Under the pieces are notes generated by a model that was not told the DNA's origin, ran no database searches, and saw only the letters and a program-made list of their open reading frames with translations. Below, one piece after another: positions 9,060 through 18,058 of a stretch of DNA of 64,000 nt. Source of the DNA: Paraburkholderia megapolitana (lineage in GTDB: Bacteria > Pseudomonadota > Gammaproteobacteria > Burkholderiales > Burkholderiaceae); assembly GCF_007556815.1 (NCBI RefSeq), contig NZ_CP041745.1, positions 1,837,001-1,901,000 of the forward strand, read 5' to 3'. Position 1 is the first letter of the stretch, and each line of letters opens with the position of its first letter. The position numbers were made by a program, and so were the translations under genes.

Positions 9060-10871
9060 ATGAGCGATACCACCCAGCAGTTTCCGGGCACGGTCCCCGT
9101 GGGCCGTCCTGGTCACCCCGGTCACCCGGCCGATGACACAGCAGGCGCGGAATACGCGCACTACCGGATCGTCCCGGCAAAACATCACGCACGCACGGCA
9201 GGAACGGTACTGGCGATCGCGCTGATCGGGATCGTACTGAACTCGGTGCTTGGCAATCCTCGCTGGGGCTGGGGCGTTTTTGCGGAGTGGTTTTTTGCCG
9301 GGCCTGTGCTCGAGGGACTCGCGCGCACGCTCGTGCTCACCGGGCTTGGCGCACTGTTCGGTTTCGCGCTCGCGGTCCCGCTCGCACTGGCGCGCGTGTC
9401 GCGCTCGCCGCTGCTGGCCGGCTGCGCGTGGGCGTTCATCTGGCTATTCCGCTCGATCCCGCCGATCGTGCTGCTGCTTCTTCTGAACAACCTCGGCTAT
9501 CTGTACGAGACGATCTGGATCGGCGTGCCGTTCACTCACATCGCGCTGCTGAATCAATCGACCACCGATCTGATCAGCCCATTCTTCGCGGCGGCGCTCG
9601 GGCTCACGCTGAACCACGCGGCGTTTTCGGCCGAGGCGATTCGCGGCGGGATTCTGTCCGTCGATCACGGACAGCGTGAAGCTGCTGCCGCACTCGGGTT
9701 GCCGGGGACGCGCCAGGTGCGACGCATCGTGTTGCCGCAAGCAATGCGCGCGATCCTGCCCACCGCGTTCAACGACGTGATCGGTCTTGCGAAGGGCACG
9801 TCGGTCGTCTACATCCTCGCGATGCCGGATCTGTTCTACACGGTGCAGATCATCTATCACCGCAATCTCGAGGTGATTCCGCTGCTGATGGTCGCAACGG
9901 TCTGGTATCTGATCATTCTCACGGTGTTGTCGGCGATCCAGGTTCACATCGAACGGTTCTATGCGCGCGGCGCGACGCGCGAGCAGGTAGTGGCGTCGCC
10001 GTTGGCTGCGTTGTTCAAGCACTGGCGCAACGCGCGCGCTGCGGCCCGACTGGCAACGCACGCTCAAACGTCCGATGCGGGCACGACAACCGGCTGGGCG
10101 CAGCGGCGCGTCGGCGGCAAGGTGGGTATTCACAATGTATCGAAGAGCTTCGGCGCGCTGAAGGTACTCGATAACATTTCGCTCGCGATTCCCTCGGGCA
10201 GTGTCACCGTGATTCTCGGGCAATCGGGCTCGGGTAAATCGACACTGCTGCGCTCGATCAATCACCTCGAGCGCGTCGACGACGGCTTCATCGACATCGA
10301 CGGCGATCTGATCGGCTATCGCCGCGACGGACGCACGCTCTACGAGCTCAAGGAGAAAGACGTCCTGCAACGGCGCCGTGCCGATGTCGGCATGGTGTTC
10401 CAGAGCTTCAACCTGTTTCCGCACCTGAGCGTGCTCGACAACATCGTCGAGGCGCCGCTGGCATCGGGCGTACCGCGCGGGCAGGCGGAAGCCGAAGCGC
10501 GCGAACTACTCGCGCGAGTGGGGCTTGCCGACAAGGCCGACGCGTGGCCGCGCCAACTGTCGGGCGGCCAGCAGCAGCGCGTGGCGATTGCGCGCGCACT
10601 GGCGCTCAAGCCGAAGGTGCTGCTGTTCGACGAGCCGACATCGGCGCTCGACCCGGAGCTCGTCAACGAAGTGCTCGACGTGATCCGCCAGCTCGCACGG
10701 TCGGGCACGACGCTGATCATCGTCACACACGAAATCGGCTTTGCACGCGAGGTCGCGGACACGATCGTGTTCATGGACGGTGGACGTATCGTCGAAACGG
10801 GTTCGCCGGCAAGCGTGCTCGGCGATCCGGCGCAGGCGCGTACCCGCGAATTTCTCTCGAAGGTGCTGTGA
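9060..10871 (+). CDS. Fused amino acid ABC transporter permease and ATPase
   Basis: A 603-residue protein joining two components usually encoded separately. The N-terminal half (about residues 40-310) is a HisM-type permease with several membrane segments and an EAA loop (EAAAALGLPGTRQVRR). The C-terminal part (about 350-603) is a GlnQ-type ATPase with Walker A GQSGSGKST near 386, the signature LSGGQQQRVAIARAL near 500 and Walker B LLFDEPTSALD near 520. A single permease polypeptide implies a homodimeric pore. The preceding gene ends 29 bases upstream, and a binding protein starts 40 bases downstream. It would import the substrate of the two family 3 binding proteins. Confidence 0.93.
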   Translation: MSDTTQQFPGTVPVGRPGHPGHPADDTAGAEYAHYRIVPAKHHARTAGTVLAIALIGIVLNSVLGNPRWGWGVFAEWFFAGPVLEGLARTLVLTGLGALFGFALAVPLALARVSRSPLLAGCAWAFIWLFRSIPPIVLLLLLNNLGYLYETIWIGVPFTHIALLNQSTTDLISPFFAAALGLTLNHAAFSAEAIRGGILSVDHGQREAAAALGLPGTRQVRRIVLPQAMRAILPTAFNDVIGLAKGTSVVYILAMPDLFYTVQIIYHRNLEVIPLLMVATVWYLIILTVLSAIQVHIERFYARGATREQVVASPLAALFKHWRNARAAARLATHAQTSDAGTTTGWAQRRVGGKVGIHNVSKSFGALKVLDNISLAIPSGSVTVILGQSGSGKSTLLRSINHLERVDDGFIDIDGDLIGYRRDGRTLYELKEKDVLQRRRADVGMVFQSFNLFPHLSVLDNIVEAPLASGVPRGQAEAEARELLARVGLADKADAWPRQLSGGQQQRVAIARALALKPKVLLFDEPTSALDPELVNEVLDVIRQLARSGTTLIIVTHEIGFAREVADTIVFMDGGRIVETGSPASVLGDPAQARTREFLSKVL

Positions 10872-10911
10872 TCGCATGCGACGTGGACAACGCTACGACT
10901 CGAAACAGCTC

Positions 10912-11853
10912 ATGACTCAACGGCGCACGTTCCTGATCAACCTGAGTGCGCTGGCTGCGATGCCGCTTGTTTGCCCGGTTGGGTTTGCACACGCCGCAAC
11001 GCAGTCTTTCGATTTCAGCGCTGAACAGAAAGAGCGTGTCCGCGCGCCGAAAGATGCCGCCGCATCGAGCGGGCTCGCCGGCTATCGCTTCGTCACCCCT
11101 GGCGTGTTGACGGTGGCGATTTCGCCATACGCTGCGCCTATTGCTACGTATGCAACCGACGCCCGCAGTGTCGTGGGCTCCGATCCCGATTACGCGCAAC
11201 TGGTCGCCGATGCACTCGGTCTGCATTTGCAACTGGTCCCGGTTGCGTGGGCGGACTGGCCGCTCGGTCTCACATCGGGCAAGTTCGATGCCGTCATCTC
11301 GAACGTCGGCGTCACCGAGAAGCGCAAGCAGAAGTTCGATTTCACGACCTACCGGCTCGGGTTGCACGGATTCTTTGTGCGGACCGACAGCGCGATCAAG
11401 ACGATCCGCGAACCGCAGGATATTGCGGGGCTGCGCATCATCACGGGCTCCGGGACGATTCAGGAGCGCATCCTGCTCGAATGGAACCGGCGCAACGTGG
11501 CGCATGGACTGAAGGAAGCCACGCTGCTGTACTACGAAGATGAGGCGTCGGCGCGCCTGGCGCTGCTGTCGAAACGAGCGGATGCGATCTTCAACCCGGA
11601 TGCGCCGCTTGCCTATGAGGCCACGACACAAGGACAGATCCGCCAGGTGGGTACCGTCAACGCGGGCTGGCCGTACAAGGCCGATGTCGCGATCGCGACG
11701 CGCAAGGACAGCGGTCTCGCGCCGGCGCTGACGGTCGCGACGAACGGCTTGATTCGTGGCGGGCAATATCGCGCTGCGCTGGCGCGTTGGGGCTTGCAGA
11801 CGGAGGCTATCGATCGTTCGGAAACCAATCCCGCGGGATTTCCGGATGCGTGA
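10912..11853 (+). CDS. ABC transporter substrate-binding protein, family 3 (copy 2)
   Basis: A 313-residue periplasmic binding protein, paralogous along its whole length to the one at 2861. It differs at the N-terminus: MTQRRTFLINLSALAAM contains an RRTFL motif and resembles a Tat signal, with cleavage probably near AHA (about residue 28). Family segments include SGKFDAVISNVGVTEKRKQKF and IITGSGTIQERILLEW. It follows the fused permease-ATPase by 40 bases and is most likely its main partner. The upstream copy may have a different affinity or ligand. An in-frame start at 10741 would overlap the transporter gene and is rejected. Confidence 0.88.
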   Translation: MTQRRTFLINLSALAAMPLVCPVGFAHAATQSFDFSAEQKERVRAPKDAAASSGLAGYRFVTPGVLTVAISPYAAPIATYATDARSVVGSDPDYAQLVADALGLHLQLVPVAWADWPLGLTSGKFDAVISNVGVTEKRKQKFDFTTYRLGLHGFFVRTDSAIKTIREPQDIAGLRIITGSGTIQERILLEWNRRNVAHGLKEATLLYYEDEASARLALLSKRADAIFNPDAPLAYEATTQGQIRQVGTVNAGWPYKADVAIATRKDSGLAPALTVATNGLIRGGQYRAALARWGLQTEAIDRSETNPAGFPDA

Positions 11854-11889
11854 GCGAGGGCATCGTAGGAACCACTACAGGGGCGAAGT

Positions 11890-12933
11890 ATGTGTGCCGT
11901 GCGTATCGATCATCTTGCTTTCCTGACGCCGGGCAATTACCCGGACGACGCGCCACGCGCCGGCTTCGAGCAAACACTTGAACTGTTCGGTGTGGGCGAG
12001 GCACTGGGTTACGACAGCGCGTGGGTGCGTCAGCGTCATCTGGAGCGGGCGGTGTCATCGTCGGCGACGCTGCTCGCTGCGGCGAGCCAGCGCACGACGC
12101 GCATCGGACTCGGCGCGGCGGTGATCCAGATGGGCTACGAGAATCCGTTTCGCCTCGCCGAAGATCTCGCGACCGTCGATGTGCTGTCTCGTGGGCGCCT
12201 CAATGTCGGGCTGAGCGCCGGTACGCCGGCACACGGCATCCTGCTTGGCGACCGGCTGTTCGACGCGAATCCGGAACTGATCGATTTTTCGCATGCTCGC
12301 ATCGAGCGTCTGCGCCGCAATCTCGCGGGGGAATGGCTCGGCGACGACGACGCTTTCGTCGAATCAGCGGCAGGTCGTGTGCGGCCGCGCGTGACGCCGT
12401 ACGCGGCAGGTTTGACTGAGCGGCTCTGGTATGGCGGCGGTTCGCAGCGTTCGATCGAATGGGCCGGTCGCAACGGGTTCAATCTGCTGCTCGGCAATAT
12501 CACGTCGGGCGAGGGGACCGACGATTACCGCGACGCGCAGCTACGGCAACTTGAGCTGTTTCGTTCGCAGTGGAGCGAAGCGCGCGCACCGCGCATTGCG
12601 CTGGGCCGTGTGATCGTGCCGACCGACGGCGCCGATGCGCCGACGCGGCAGCGCTATCGCGAGTTTGCCGAGAAGCGCCACGCGCGTACGCTGGCTCCGC
12701 ATGGCGAGCGGCGTACGTTGTTTGCGCCCGATCTGGTCGGTTCCGCCGATGAAATTGTTAGTCGCCTGCTCGATGATCCGGTGGTGGGGCAGGTAAGCGA
12801 ACTGCGGCTTGAGTTGCCGTATGACCTGCCGTTTGAGAACTATCAGCAGATTCTTGAAGACTTCGTTACGCGGATCGCGCCGGAGCTGGGCTGGCGGCCT
12901 GAGACTGCGCGCGAGCCCGTCGCGGTTGGGTAG
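11890..12933 (+). CDS. LLM class flavin-dependent oxidoreductase
   Basis: A 347-residue luciferase-family enzyme, distinct from the two upstream. Segments supporting this are LGYDSAWVRQRHLERAVSS, TRIGLGAAVIQMGYENPFRLAEDLATVD, GRLNVGLSAGTP and RLWYGGGSQRSIEWA. The ATG at 11890 has a GGGGCGAAG site in front of it. It starts 36 bases after a binding-protein gene and is the last gene of the cluster; a strong hairpin with flanking A and T runs lies about 90 bases downstream. As with its neighbours, it needs reduced flavin from elsewhere. Substrate unknown. Confidence 0.85.
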   Translation: MCAVRIDHLAFLTPGNYPDDAPRAGFEQTLELFGVGEALGYDSAWVRQRHLERAVSSSATLLAAASQRTTRIGLGAAVIQMGYENPFRLAEDLATVDVLSRGRLNVGLSAGTPAHGILLGDRLFDANPELIDFSHARIERLRRNLAGEWLGDDDAFVESAAGRVRPRVTPYAAGLTERLWYGGGSQRSIEWAGRNGFNLLLGNITSGEGTDDYRDAQLRQLELFRSQWSEARAPRIALGRVIVPTDGADAPTRQRYREFAEKRHARTLAPHGERRTLFAPDLVGSADEIVSRLLDDPVVGQVSELRLELPYDLPFENYQQILEDFVTRIAPELGWRPETAREPVAVG

Positions 12934-13023
12934 CTTTGCGAAAATTTGACGTTGTATGGGGTCGTGGTGCCGCGGCAAAACTGGGCGCGTAAAGGGCGCG
13001 CGCCTTCTGGGCGGCCCAAAAAC

Positions 13024-13050
13024 AAAACGCTCGCAAAGGCGAGCGTTTTT
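13024..13050. terminator. Bidirectional intrinsic terminator
   Basis: An 11-bp perfect stem (13024-13034 with 13039-13049), loop AAAG, with T-rich sequence on both strands. It terminates the leftward tRNA-Leu at 13084 and can also stop rightward transcription from the monooxygenase cluster. Confidence 0.85.
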
Positions 13051-13083
13051 ATAAGTCCTGCAACTGATCTGAATCTACTTCGC

Positions 13084-13170
13084 TGGTGCCCAGGAGAGGA
13101 CTCGAACCTCCACGGTGTTGCCACCGCTAGGACCTGAACCTAGTGCGTCTACCAATTCCGCCACCTGGGC
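13084..13170 (-). tRNA. tRNA-Leu (anticodon CAG), copy 1
   Basis: An 87-nt leucine tRNA including an encoded CCA (complement of 13084-13086). The acceptor stem GCCCAGG pairs perfectly with CCTGGGC. The anticodon stem CTAGG/CCTAG encloses TTCAGGT, so the anticodon is CAG, which reads CUG, a major leucine codon in this high-GC DNA. A long variable arm (GGTGGCAACACC region) marks it as a class II tRNA. It has its own promoter and terminator. Confidence 0.97.
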
Positions 13171-13190
13171 ATCCTTCAGGTCAAGCCGTA

Positions 13191-13218
13191 ATTTTAGCGG
13201 GATGATGCATTGTGTCAA
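13191..13218 (-). promoter_or_regulatory. Sigma-70 promoter of tRNA-Leu copy 1
   Basis: Read leftwards: -35 TTGACA (13213-13218), a 16-base spacer and -10 TAAAAT (13191-13196). It lies about 20 bases before the tRNA 5' end at 13170. Confidence 0.8.
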
Positions 13219-13290
13219 TTGGAAGTTGAAAGCGACCAACTCAACTTATCTGCTGCGCGTGCATTCAGCGAAGTAAAAAACAAACCGCAA

Positions 13291-13317
13291 AAAGAAAAGC
13301 CGCCCGAAGGCGGCTTT
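13291..13317 (-). terminator. Intrinsic terminator after tRNA-Leu copy 2
   Basis: A 9-bp perfect stem (13296-13304 with 13309-13317). Read leftwards, the loop is TTCG and the stem is followed by TCTTTTT. It ends transcription of the upstream tRNA at 13326 before the promoter of the second tRNA. Confidence 0.85.
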
Positions 13318-13325
13318 CCGATGTT

Positions 13326-13412
13326 TGGTGCCCAAGAGAGGACTCGAACCTCCACAGTGTTGCCACCGCTAGGACCTGAACCTAGTGCGTCTACCAATTT
13401 CGCCACCTGGGC
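13326..13412 (-). tRNA. tRNA-Leu (anticodon CAG), copy 2
   Basis: An 87-nt near-copy of the tRNA at 13084 with the same CAG anticodon and encoded CCA. I see a few differences: one acceptor-stem base giving a G-U pair, one D-arm base, and one base in the variable arm region (CACTGT versus CACCGT on the sense strand). The duplication gives two separately transcribed genes for the CUG-reading tRNA. Confidence 0.97.
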
Positions 13413-13476
13413 AGGTGTCTGTCTTTGCCGTGTTACTCAGTCAGTCGTGTTGCTTGTGACCAGAGCAAAGAACGCA

Positions 13477-13504
13477 ATTATAACCGTCGGGCGAAAGCTG
13501 TCAA
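13477..13504 (-). promoter_or_regulatory. Near-consensus sigma-70 promoter of tRNA-Leu copy 2
   Basis: Read leftwards: -35 TTGACA (13499-13504), a 16-base spacer and -10 TATAAT (13477-13482). Transcription should start near 13470, leaving a leader of about 60 bases before the tRNA. Confidence 0.88.
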
Positions 13505-13731
13505 GCGTTTCGAACGTACCCCAAGGTGCCGCCCGGTTCGTCCGGTTGCTGCGACGTCGAGCGCCGCGTGGCGCGGAATACGGGTGTTAGAATGCCTCGC
13601 AGAAGTCTTTGGGTCGGCGCGCGGGCGCCTTGGGCCCACCTCCGGGCGAGCCGGTTCGGTTGAGCGCTGTAACGAGCCGCGTCATCTCGCCACGACGTTC
13701 ACGCAACGAGAACAAGATCATCGACAAGCCC

Positions 13732-16200
13732 TTGAGCAAATATCCGTACCCGATTCCGAGCCGCGAAGAAATCCTCGGCGTGCTGCGCACGAGTGAAACA
13801 CCGCTTGCCGCGAACGACATCGCCGAAGCGCTGTCGATCAAACGCCAGGAGCGCGAAGGATTTTTCAAGCGCCTCGGCGCCATGGAGCGCGACGGCCAGA
13901 TCCGGCTCGATCAGCGCGGTCATTACCAGCTAACCCATCCGTCCAACTTCGTCGCCGGCCGTGTGCAGGGGCATCGTGACGGTTACGGTTTCCTCGTGCG
14001 CGACGATGGCCAGGACGATCTGTTCCTACCTACCGGCGAAATGCAAAAGGTCATGCACAACGATCGCGTGCTTGCGCGCATCGTCGGCTACGACCGGCGC
14101 GGGCGGCCCGAAGGCCACATCGTCGAGGTCACCGACCGTGCGAACCGTCGCGTGATCGGTCGTCTGCTGAGCGAGAACGGCGCCATGATCGTCGCGCCGG
14201 AAGACAAGCGCATCGGCCACGACATCCTCGTCACGCAGAACACGAAGAAGGCGAAGGTCGGTCAGGTGGTGGTGGTCGAGCTGACCGACTTCCCGAGCCG
14301 TCATTCGCAACCGCTCGGCCGTGTGGTCGAAGTGCTCGGCGATATCGACGACCCTGGCATGGAGATCGAGATCGCGGTGCGCAAGTATGGTGTGCCGCAC
14401 GAATTCGATCGCGCCGCACTCGACGAAGCCGCGAAACTCCCCGACGAAGTCCGTCCCTCCGATCTGCGCCATCGCGTCGATCTGCGCGACGTCCCGCTCG
14501 TCACGATCGATGGCGAAGACGCACGCGATTTCGACGATGCCGTGTACTGCGAGCCGGTTACGGTCGGTCGGGGCGACGGCTTCCGTCTGATCGTTGCGAT
14601 CGCCGACGTGTCGCATTACGTGCTGCCCAAGGGTGGCCTCGATGCCGATGCGATCGAGCGCAGCACGTCGGTGTATTTCCCGCGCCGCGTGATTCCGATG
14701 CTGCCCGAGAAGCTGTCGAATGGCCTGTGCTCGCTGAACCCGCACGTCGATCGTTGTGTGCTGGTCTGCGACATGATCATCACCGAGCGTGGCGAGATCA
14801 AGGGTTACCAGTTCTATCCAGGCGTGATGCATTCGGCCGCGCGGCTCACCTATACCGAGGTGGCCGCCGTCCTGAAGAATACGAAAGGCCCCGAGGCGAC
14901 AAAGCGCGCCGCGCTGATGCCGCAGCTGCAGAACCTGCACGGCGTCTATAAGTCGCTGTTCGCGGCGCGCCAGAAGCGCGGCGCCATCGACTTCGATACG
15001 ACCGAGACTTACATCGTCTGCAATGCGCAGGGCAAGATCGAGCAGATCGTGCCGCGTACGCGCAACGACGCGCACAAGCTGATCGAAGAATGCATGCTGG
15101 CCGCGAACGTCTGCGCGGCCGACTTCATGAAGCGCAACAAGCACCCCGGTCTGTATCGCATACACGCGGGGCCGACGGCCGAACGGCTCGAAAACCTGCG
15201 TACGTTCCTGCGCGGCATGGGGCTGACGCTCGGCGGCGGCGAGTCGCCGCATGCGAGCGATTACGCGGCGTTGATGGCGCATATCCGCGACCGCCCCGAC
15301 GCGCAGATGCTGCAGACGATGCTGCTGCGTTCGATGCAGCAGGCCGTCTACAGTCCCGACAACATCGGCCACTTCGGGCTGGCTTACGAGGCGTACGCGC
15401 ACTTCACGAGCCCGATTCGCCGTTACCCCGATCTGCTCACACACCGCGCGATCTACGCGATCCTGCAAGGCAAGAAGTACAACCCGGAAGCGCCGGAAGG
15501 CGTCGTGCTGAACACGGCGCTGTCGCCGCGTGCCCGCGCGATGCAGCAGGCCGACGACGAGAAGCGCGGCAACCGCCGTCGCGAGAACACGGCGATCTGG
15601 GAAGAGCTCGGTCTGCACTGTTCGGCGAACGAGCGCCGCGCCGACGAAGCCTCGCGCGACGTCGAAGCCTGGCTCAAGTGCTACTTCATGCGCGACAAGC
15701 TCGGCGAGGAATACGGCGGGATGGTGAGCGGCGTGACGTCGTTCGGCATCTTCGTGCAGCTCGATGCGCTCTTTATCGAAGGGCTCGTGCACGTCACCGA
15801 GCTCGGCTCCGATTACTTTCAGTACGACGAGATCAAGAACGAACTGCGCGGCGAGCGTACGGGCATTCGCTACCGTTTGTCCGATCGCGTGCGCGTGCAG
15901 GTGAGCCGCGTCGATCTCGACGCACGCAAGATCGATTTCCGGCTCGTGCGCGATGCGCCGGTCAAGCCGCCGGCAAGCCGCGCGGGACATGCGGAGAAAG
16001 CGGTGCTCGAAACGGGCGGTGGGGCGCGCGTGCGTTCGTTGCCGCCGGCCGAAGGGGCGCGTCGCAAGAAGCCTGCGCCTGCGCAAACGGCTGAGGTGAA
16101 AGAAGCACGTGCTGCTCGCGGAGCGGCGAAGAAGCGTGGCGTCGCGCAGAAATCGGCACCGAAGTCGGCGCCGAAACCGCAGACGCGCAAGAAGCGCTGA
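13732..16200 (+). CDS. rnr: Ribonuclease R
   Basis: A 3'-to-5' exoribonuclease that degrades structured RNA and takes part in rRNA quality control. About 822 residues: an N-terminal winged-helix segment, cold-shock domains (HRDGYGFLVRDDGQDDLFLP), the RNB catalytic domain with the aspartate cluster DGEDARDFDDAV, HFTSPIRRYPDL, an S1 domain (YGGMVSGVTSFGIFVQLD) and a long Lys/Arg/Ala tail. The start is uncertain. TTG at 13732 begins at LSKYPYPIPSREE, the usual N-terminus of the family as I remember it, but has no good ribosome binding site; an in-frame TTG at 13609 would add 41 residues. A hairpin terminator separates it from rlmB. Confidence 0.93.
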   Translation: MSKYPYPIPSREEILGVLRTSETPLAANDIAEALSIKRQEREGFFKRLGAMERDGQIRLDQRGHYQLTHPSNFVAGRVQGHRDGYGFLVRDDGQDDLFLPTGEMQKVMHNDRVLARIVGYDRRGRPEGHIVEVTDRANRRVIGRLLSENGAMIVAPEDKRIGHDILVTQNTKKAKVGQVVVVELTDFPSRHSQPLGRVVEVLGDIDDPGMEIEIAVRKYGVPHEFDRAALDEAAKLPDEVRPSDLRHRVDLRDVPLVTIDGEDARDFDDAVYCEPVTVGRGDGFRLIVAIADVSHYVLPKGGLDADAIERSTSVYFPRRVIPMLPEKLSNGLCSLNPHVDRCVLVCDMIITERGEIKGYQFYPGVMHSAARLTYTEVAAVLKNTKGPEATKRAALMPQLQNLHGVYKSLFAARQKRGAIDFDTTETYIVCNAQGKIEQIVPRTRNDAHKLIEECMLAANVCAADFMKRNKHPGLYRIHAGPTAERLENLRTFLRGMGLTLGGGESPHASDYAALMAHIRDRPDAQMLQTMLLRSMQQAVYSPDNIGHFGLAYEAYAHFTSPIRRYPDLLTHRAIYAILQGKKYNPEAPEGVVLNTALSPRARAMQQADDEKRGNRRRENTAIWEELGLHCSANERRADEASRDVEAWLKCYFMRDKLGEEYGGMVSGVTSFGIFVQLDALFIEGLVHVTELGSDYFQYDEIKNELRGERTGIRYRLSDRVRVQVSRVDLDARKIDFRLVRDAPVKPPASRAGHAEKAVLETGGGARVRSLPPAEGARRKKPAPAQTAEVKEARAARGAAKKRGVAQKSAPKSAPKPQTRKKR

Positions 16201-16218
16201 CGTTGTCTTCAGTTTCGC

Positions 16219-16266
16219 CGCGCGCAGTCGGTATCCGTACCGCACTGCGCGCGTTGTGCATTTTTC
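16219..16266 (+). terminator. Intrinsic terminator after rnr
   Basis: A 10-bp stem CGCGCGCAGT (16219-16228) pairs with 16244-16253, with an additional inner GGTA/TACC pairing. It is followed by TTGTGCATTTTT. It lies 19 bases after the rnr stop. Confidence 0.8.
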
Positions 16267-16327
16267 AGCAGGTTTTTATCAGAACTAGAAGCGCATCGTC
16301 GATCGCTTAATCAAAGGTTGTTCAGTC

Positions 16328-17074
16328 ATGTCACGTCTCAAGGTTCTATACGGTTTCCATGCAGTGACCGCGCGTCTGCGGCACGATGCGTCGACGGTCG
16401 AAGAGGTCTATTACGACGCGACGCGGCGCGATCGCCGCATGCAGGAGTTTCTGAATGTGGCGAAGGAGGCGGGCGTCCGTCTGATCGCGGCCGATGAAAC
16501 GCGTCTGTGGGGGCTCTCGCATACCGAGCGCCATCAAGGCATCGTCGCGCGTGCCAGCGATCTGCCGCTCGCGCAGAATCTCGCGGAACTGCTCGACAGT
16601 ATCAATGGGACGGCGTTGCTGCTGGTGCTCGACGGGGTGACCGATCCGCACAATCTCGGCGCGTGCCTGCGCGTCGCGGATGCCGCCGGTGCGCATGCCG
16701 TGATCGCGCCGCGCGACCGCGCAGTCGGACTCAATGCGACGGCCGCGAAAGTCGCGAGCGGCGCGGCGGACACGGTGCCCTACATCACGGTCACGAATCT
16801 CGCGCGTGCGTTGCGCGAACTGAAGGACGCCGGCGTGTGGGTGATCGGTACGGCCGGCGAAGCAACCAAGAGCCTCTACGAGACCAAGCTCGATGGACCG
16901 GTTGCGCTGGTGGTCGGTGCCGAAGGCGAGGGGATGCGACGTCTGACGGGTGAAACCTGCGACGAGGTCATGCAGATTCCGATGGCAGGTACTGTGGAGA
17001 GTCTGAATGTTTCGGTGGCGAGTGGGGTTTGTCTGTTCGAGGCGGTCAGGCAGCGGGCGGTCCTTAAGAAGTAA
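16328..17074 (+). CDS. rlmB: 23S rRNA (guanosine-2'-O-)-methyltransferase RlmB
   Basis: A SpoU/TrmH-family methyltransferase (248 residues) that methylates the ribose of G2251 in 23S rRNA using SAM. The N-terminal RNA-binding domain begins [13 protein letters not shown]. The three SpoU motifs are visible: [32 protein letters not shown] and [15 protein letters not shown], which form the knotted SAM site. The ATG at 16328 has an AAGG site about 12 bases upstream. It lies after rnr as in many proteobacteria, but a terminator in between suggests its own promoter. Confidence 0.95.
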   Translation: MSRLKVLYGFHAVTARLRHDASTVEEVYYDATRRDRRMQEFLNVAKEAGVRLIAADETRLWGLSHTERHQGIVARASDLPLAQNLAELLDSINGTALLLVLDGVTDPHNLGACLRVADAAGAHAVIAPRDRAVGLNATAAKVASGAADTVPYITVTNLARALRELKDAGVWVIGTAGEATKSLYETKLDGPVALVVGAEGEGMRRLTGETCDEVMQIPMAGTVESLNVSVASGVCLFEAVRQRAVLKK

Positions 17075-17136
17075 GGATCTGGCTGCGTTTTGACTGCCGA
17101 TTTTCGCCCGGTCATTTGATAAATTAAAATTCTATA

Positions 17137-17165
17137 GTGAGGCGAAGTGGTTGTTTTCGCCCCAC
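17137..17165. terminator. Hairpin between convergent rlmB and lipoprotein genes
   Basis: GTGAGGCGAA (17137-17146) pairs with 17156-17165 with one mismatch. AT-rich sequence follows on both sides. It is a plausible bidirectional terminator. Confidence 0.5.
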
Positions 17166-17173
17166 TATTTAAT

Positions 17174-18058
17174 CTATTGACCTGTGATTAAAAAATTTAC
17201 TGCTTTGTCAATTTCTGCGCCAATCATTATAAGAGTTTTAGGGTTGTTGTCGGTCTTGCCAAAATAAAGAATTCCCGACGCTCGAAGCTCTGATAAATCG
17301 CATTGCGGCGTTTTCTTGTAGGAAAAATACATATCATAGGCGTTATCTTTTTTCCTTGGCGAAATCCGCCCTTCACCTGTGCATGTTCCCGGTCCTTCCA
17401 GTTCGGCATTTCCATTCTTGTCCATCATGAGGAATGCCGGTGCATTCACGCTGAGGTTCGCGGTGTCGGTAGATCCACTGTAAGACGTTCCACGGATATT
17501 GATACCTACAGCGGCTGGTAGCTGATCGAGGCTCGCAGTCTCTTCGCTACTACTGCTGTAGTTTAGCGAGAATGGAATGCCGGCCCCTGGGGCTGGCTGA
17601 TGGGCCCCCTCTGGTACGTAGTTCAGATGTCCCGTGATGGCCTTCTTTGTCACGTAAGATCCGGACATCTCGCCAAGTCCCTGCTTATCATTATGATCTA
17701 TCGTAAAATCGGAAACATCAAAAACGAAATTGGCGCTGTCCGCGTTTCTAAGCCCCCCGGTCAGAATATGGGTTGAATTATCTGTTTTATTTGTGGTGAC
17801 CAGATGCATGGTGCCATTATCCAGGATAATTCCCGTGATAGTTTTTCCGTCTCCGGTCGTCCCTGTATAGATTCCCCTAACATCATTAATGGTCGAGGAA
17901 GATGGCGATTGGGTTGGCGACGTAGATGAGGGCGTATTTGCTGGTGCACTATCGCCGCCGCCTCCACCGCATCCGTAAAGAGCGAAGGTCGCGATTATCG
18001 CAGAAACGAATAAACATCTGTTTTGTTTTAAAAAATCCCGCTGAACCCGCAATTTCAA
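17174..18058 (-). CDS. Glycine-tract lipoprotein of unknown function (paralogue 1)
   Basis: A predicted exported lipoprotein of about 294 residues. The lipobox is LYGC, followed by five glycines and a Ser/Thr/Pro-rich linker. After that comes GIYTGTTGDGKTITGIILDNG, related to the start of the mature region of the neighbour at 18217. I chose the TTG start at 18058 because GGGAG lies 7 bases before it and it gives a normal signal peptide (K-rich, then FVSAIIATFALYGC). The longer frame from an ATG at 18145 adds 29 residues without a ribosome binding site. It is richer in A and T than its neighbours, suggesting a different history. No function can be assigned. Confidence 0.7.
   Translation of the reverse strand: MKLRVQRDFLKQNRCLFVSAIIATFALYGCGGGGGDSAPANTPSSTSPTQSPSSSTINDVRGIYTGTTGDGKTITGIILDNGTMHLVTTNKTDNSTHILTGGLRNADSANFVFDVSDFTIDHNDKQGLGEMSGSYVTKKAITGHLNYVPEGAHQPAPGAGIPFSLNYSSSSEETASLDQLPAAVGINIRGTSYSGSTDTANLSVNAPAFLMMDKNGNAELEGPGTCTGEGRISPRKKDNAYDMYFSYKKTPQCDLSELRASGILYFGKTDNNPKTLIMIGAEIDKAVNFLITGQ

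Noticed and set aside
14026..16245. A 739-codon open frame opposite rnr
   Set aside because: It is the mirror of a strongly coding high-GC gene. The translation is rich in Arg, His and Ala with no family pattern, and RNase R is certain on the other strand.
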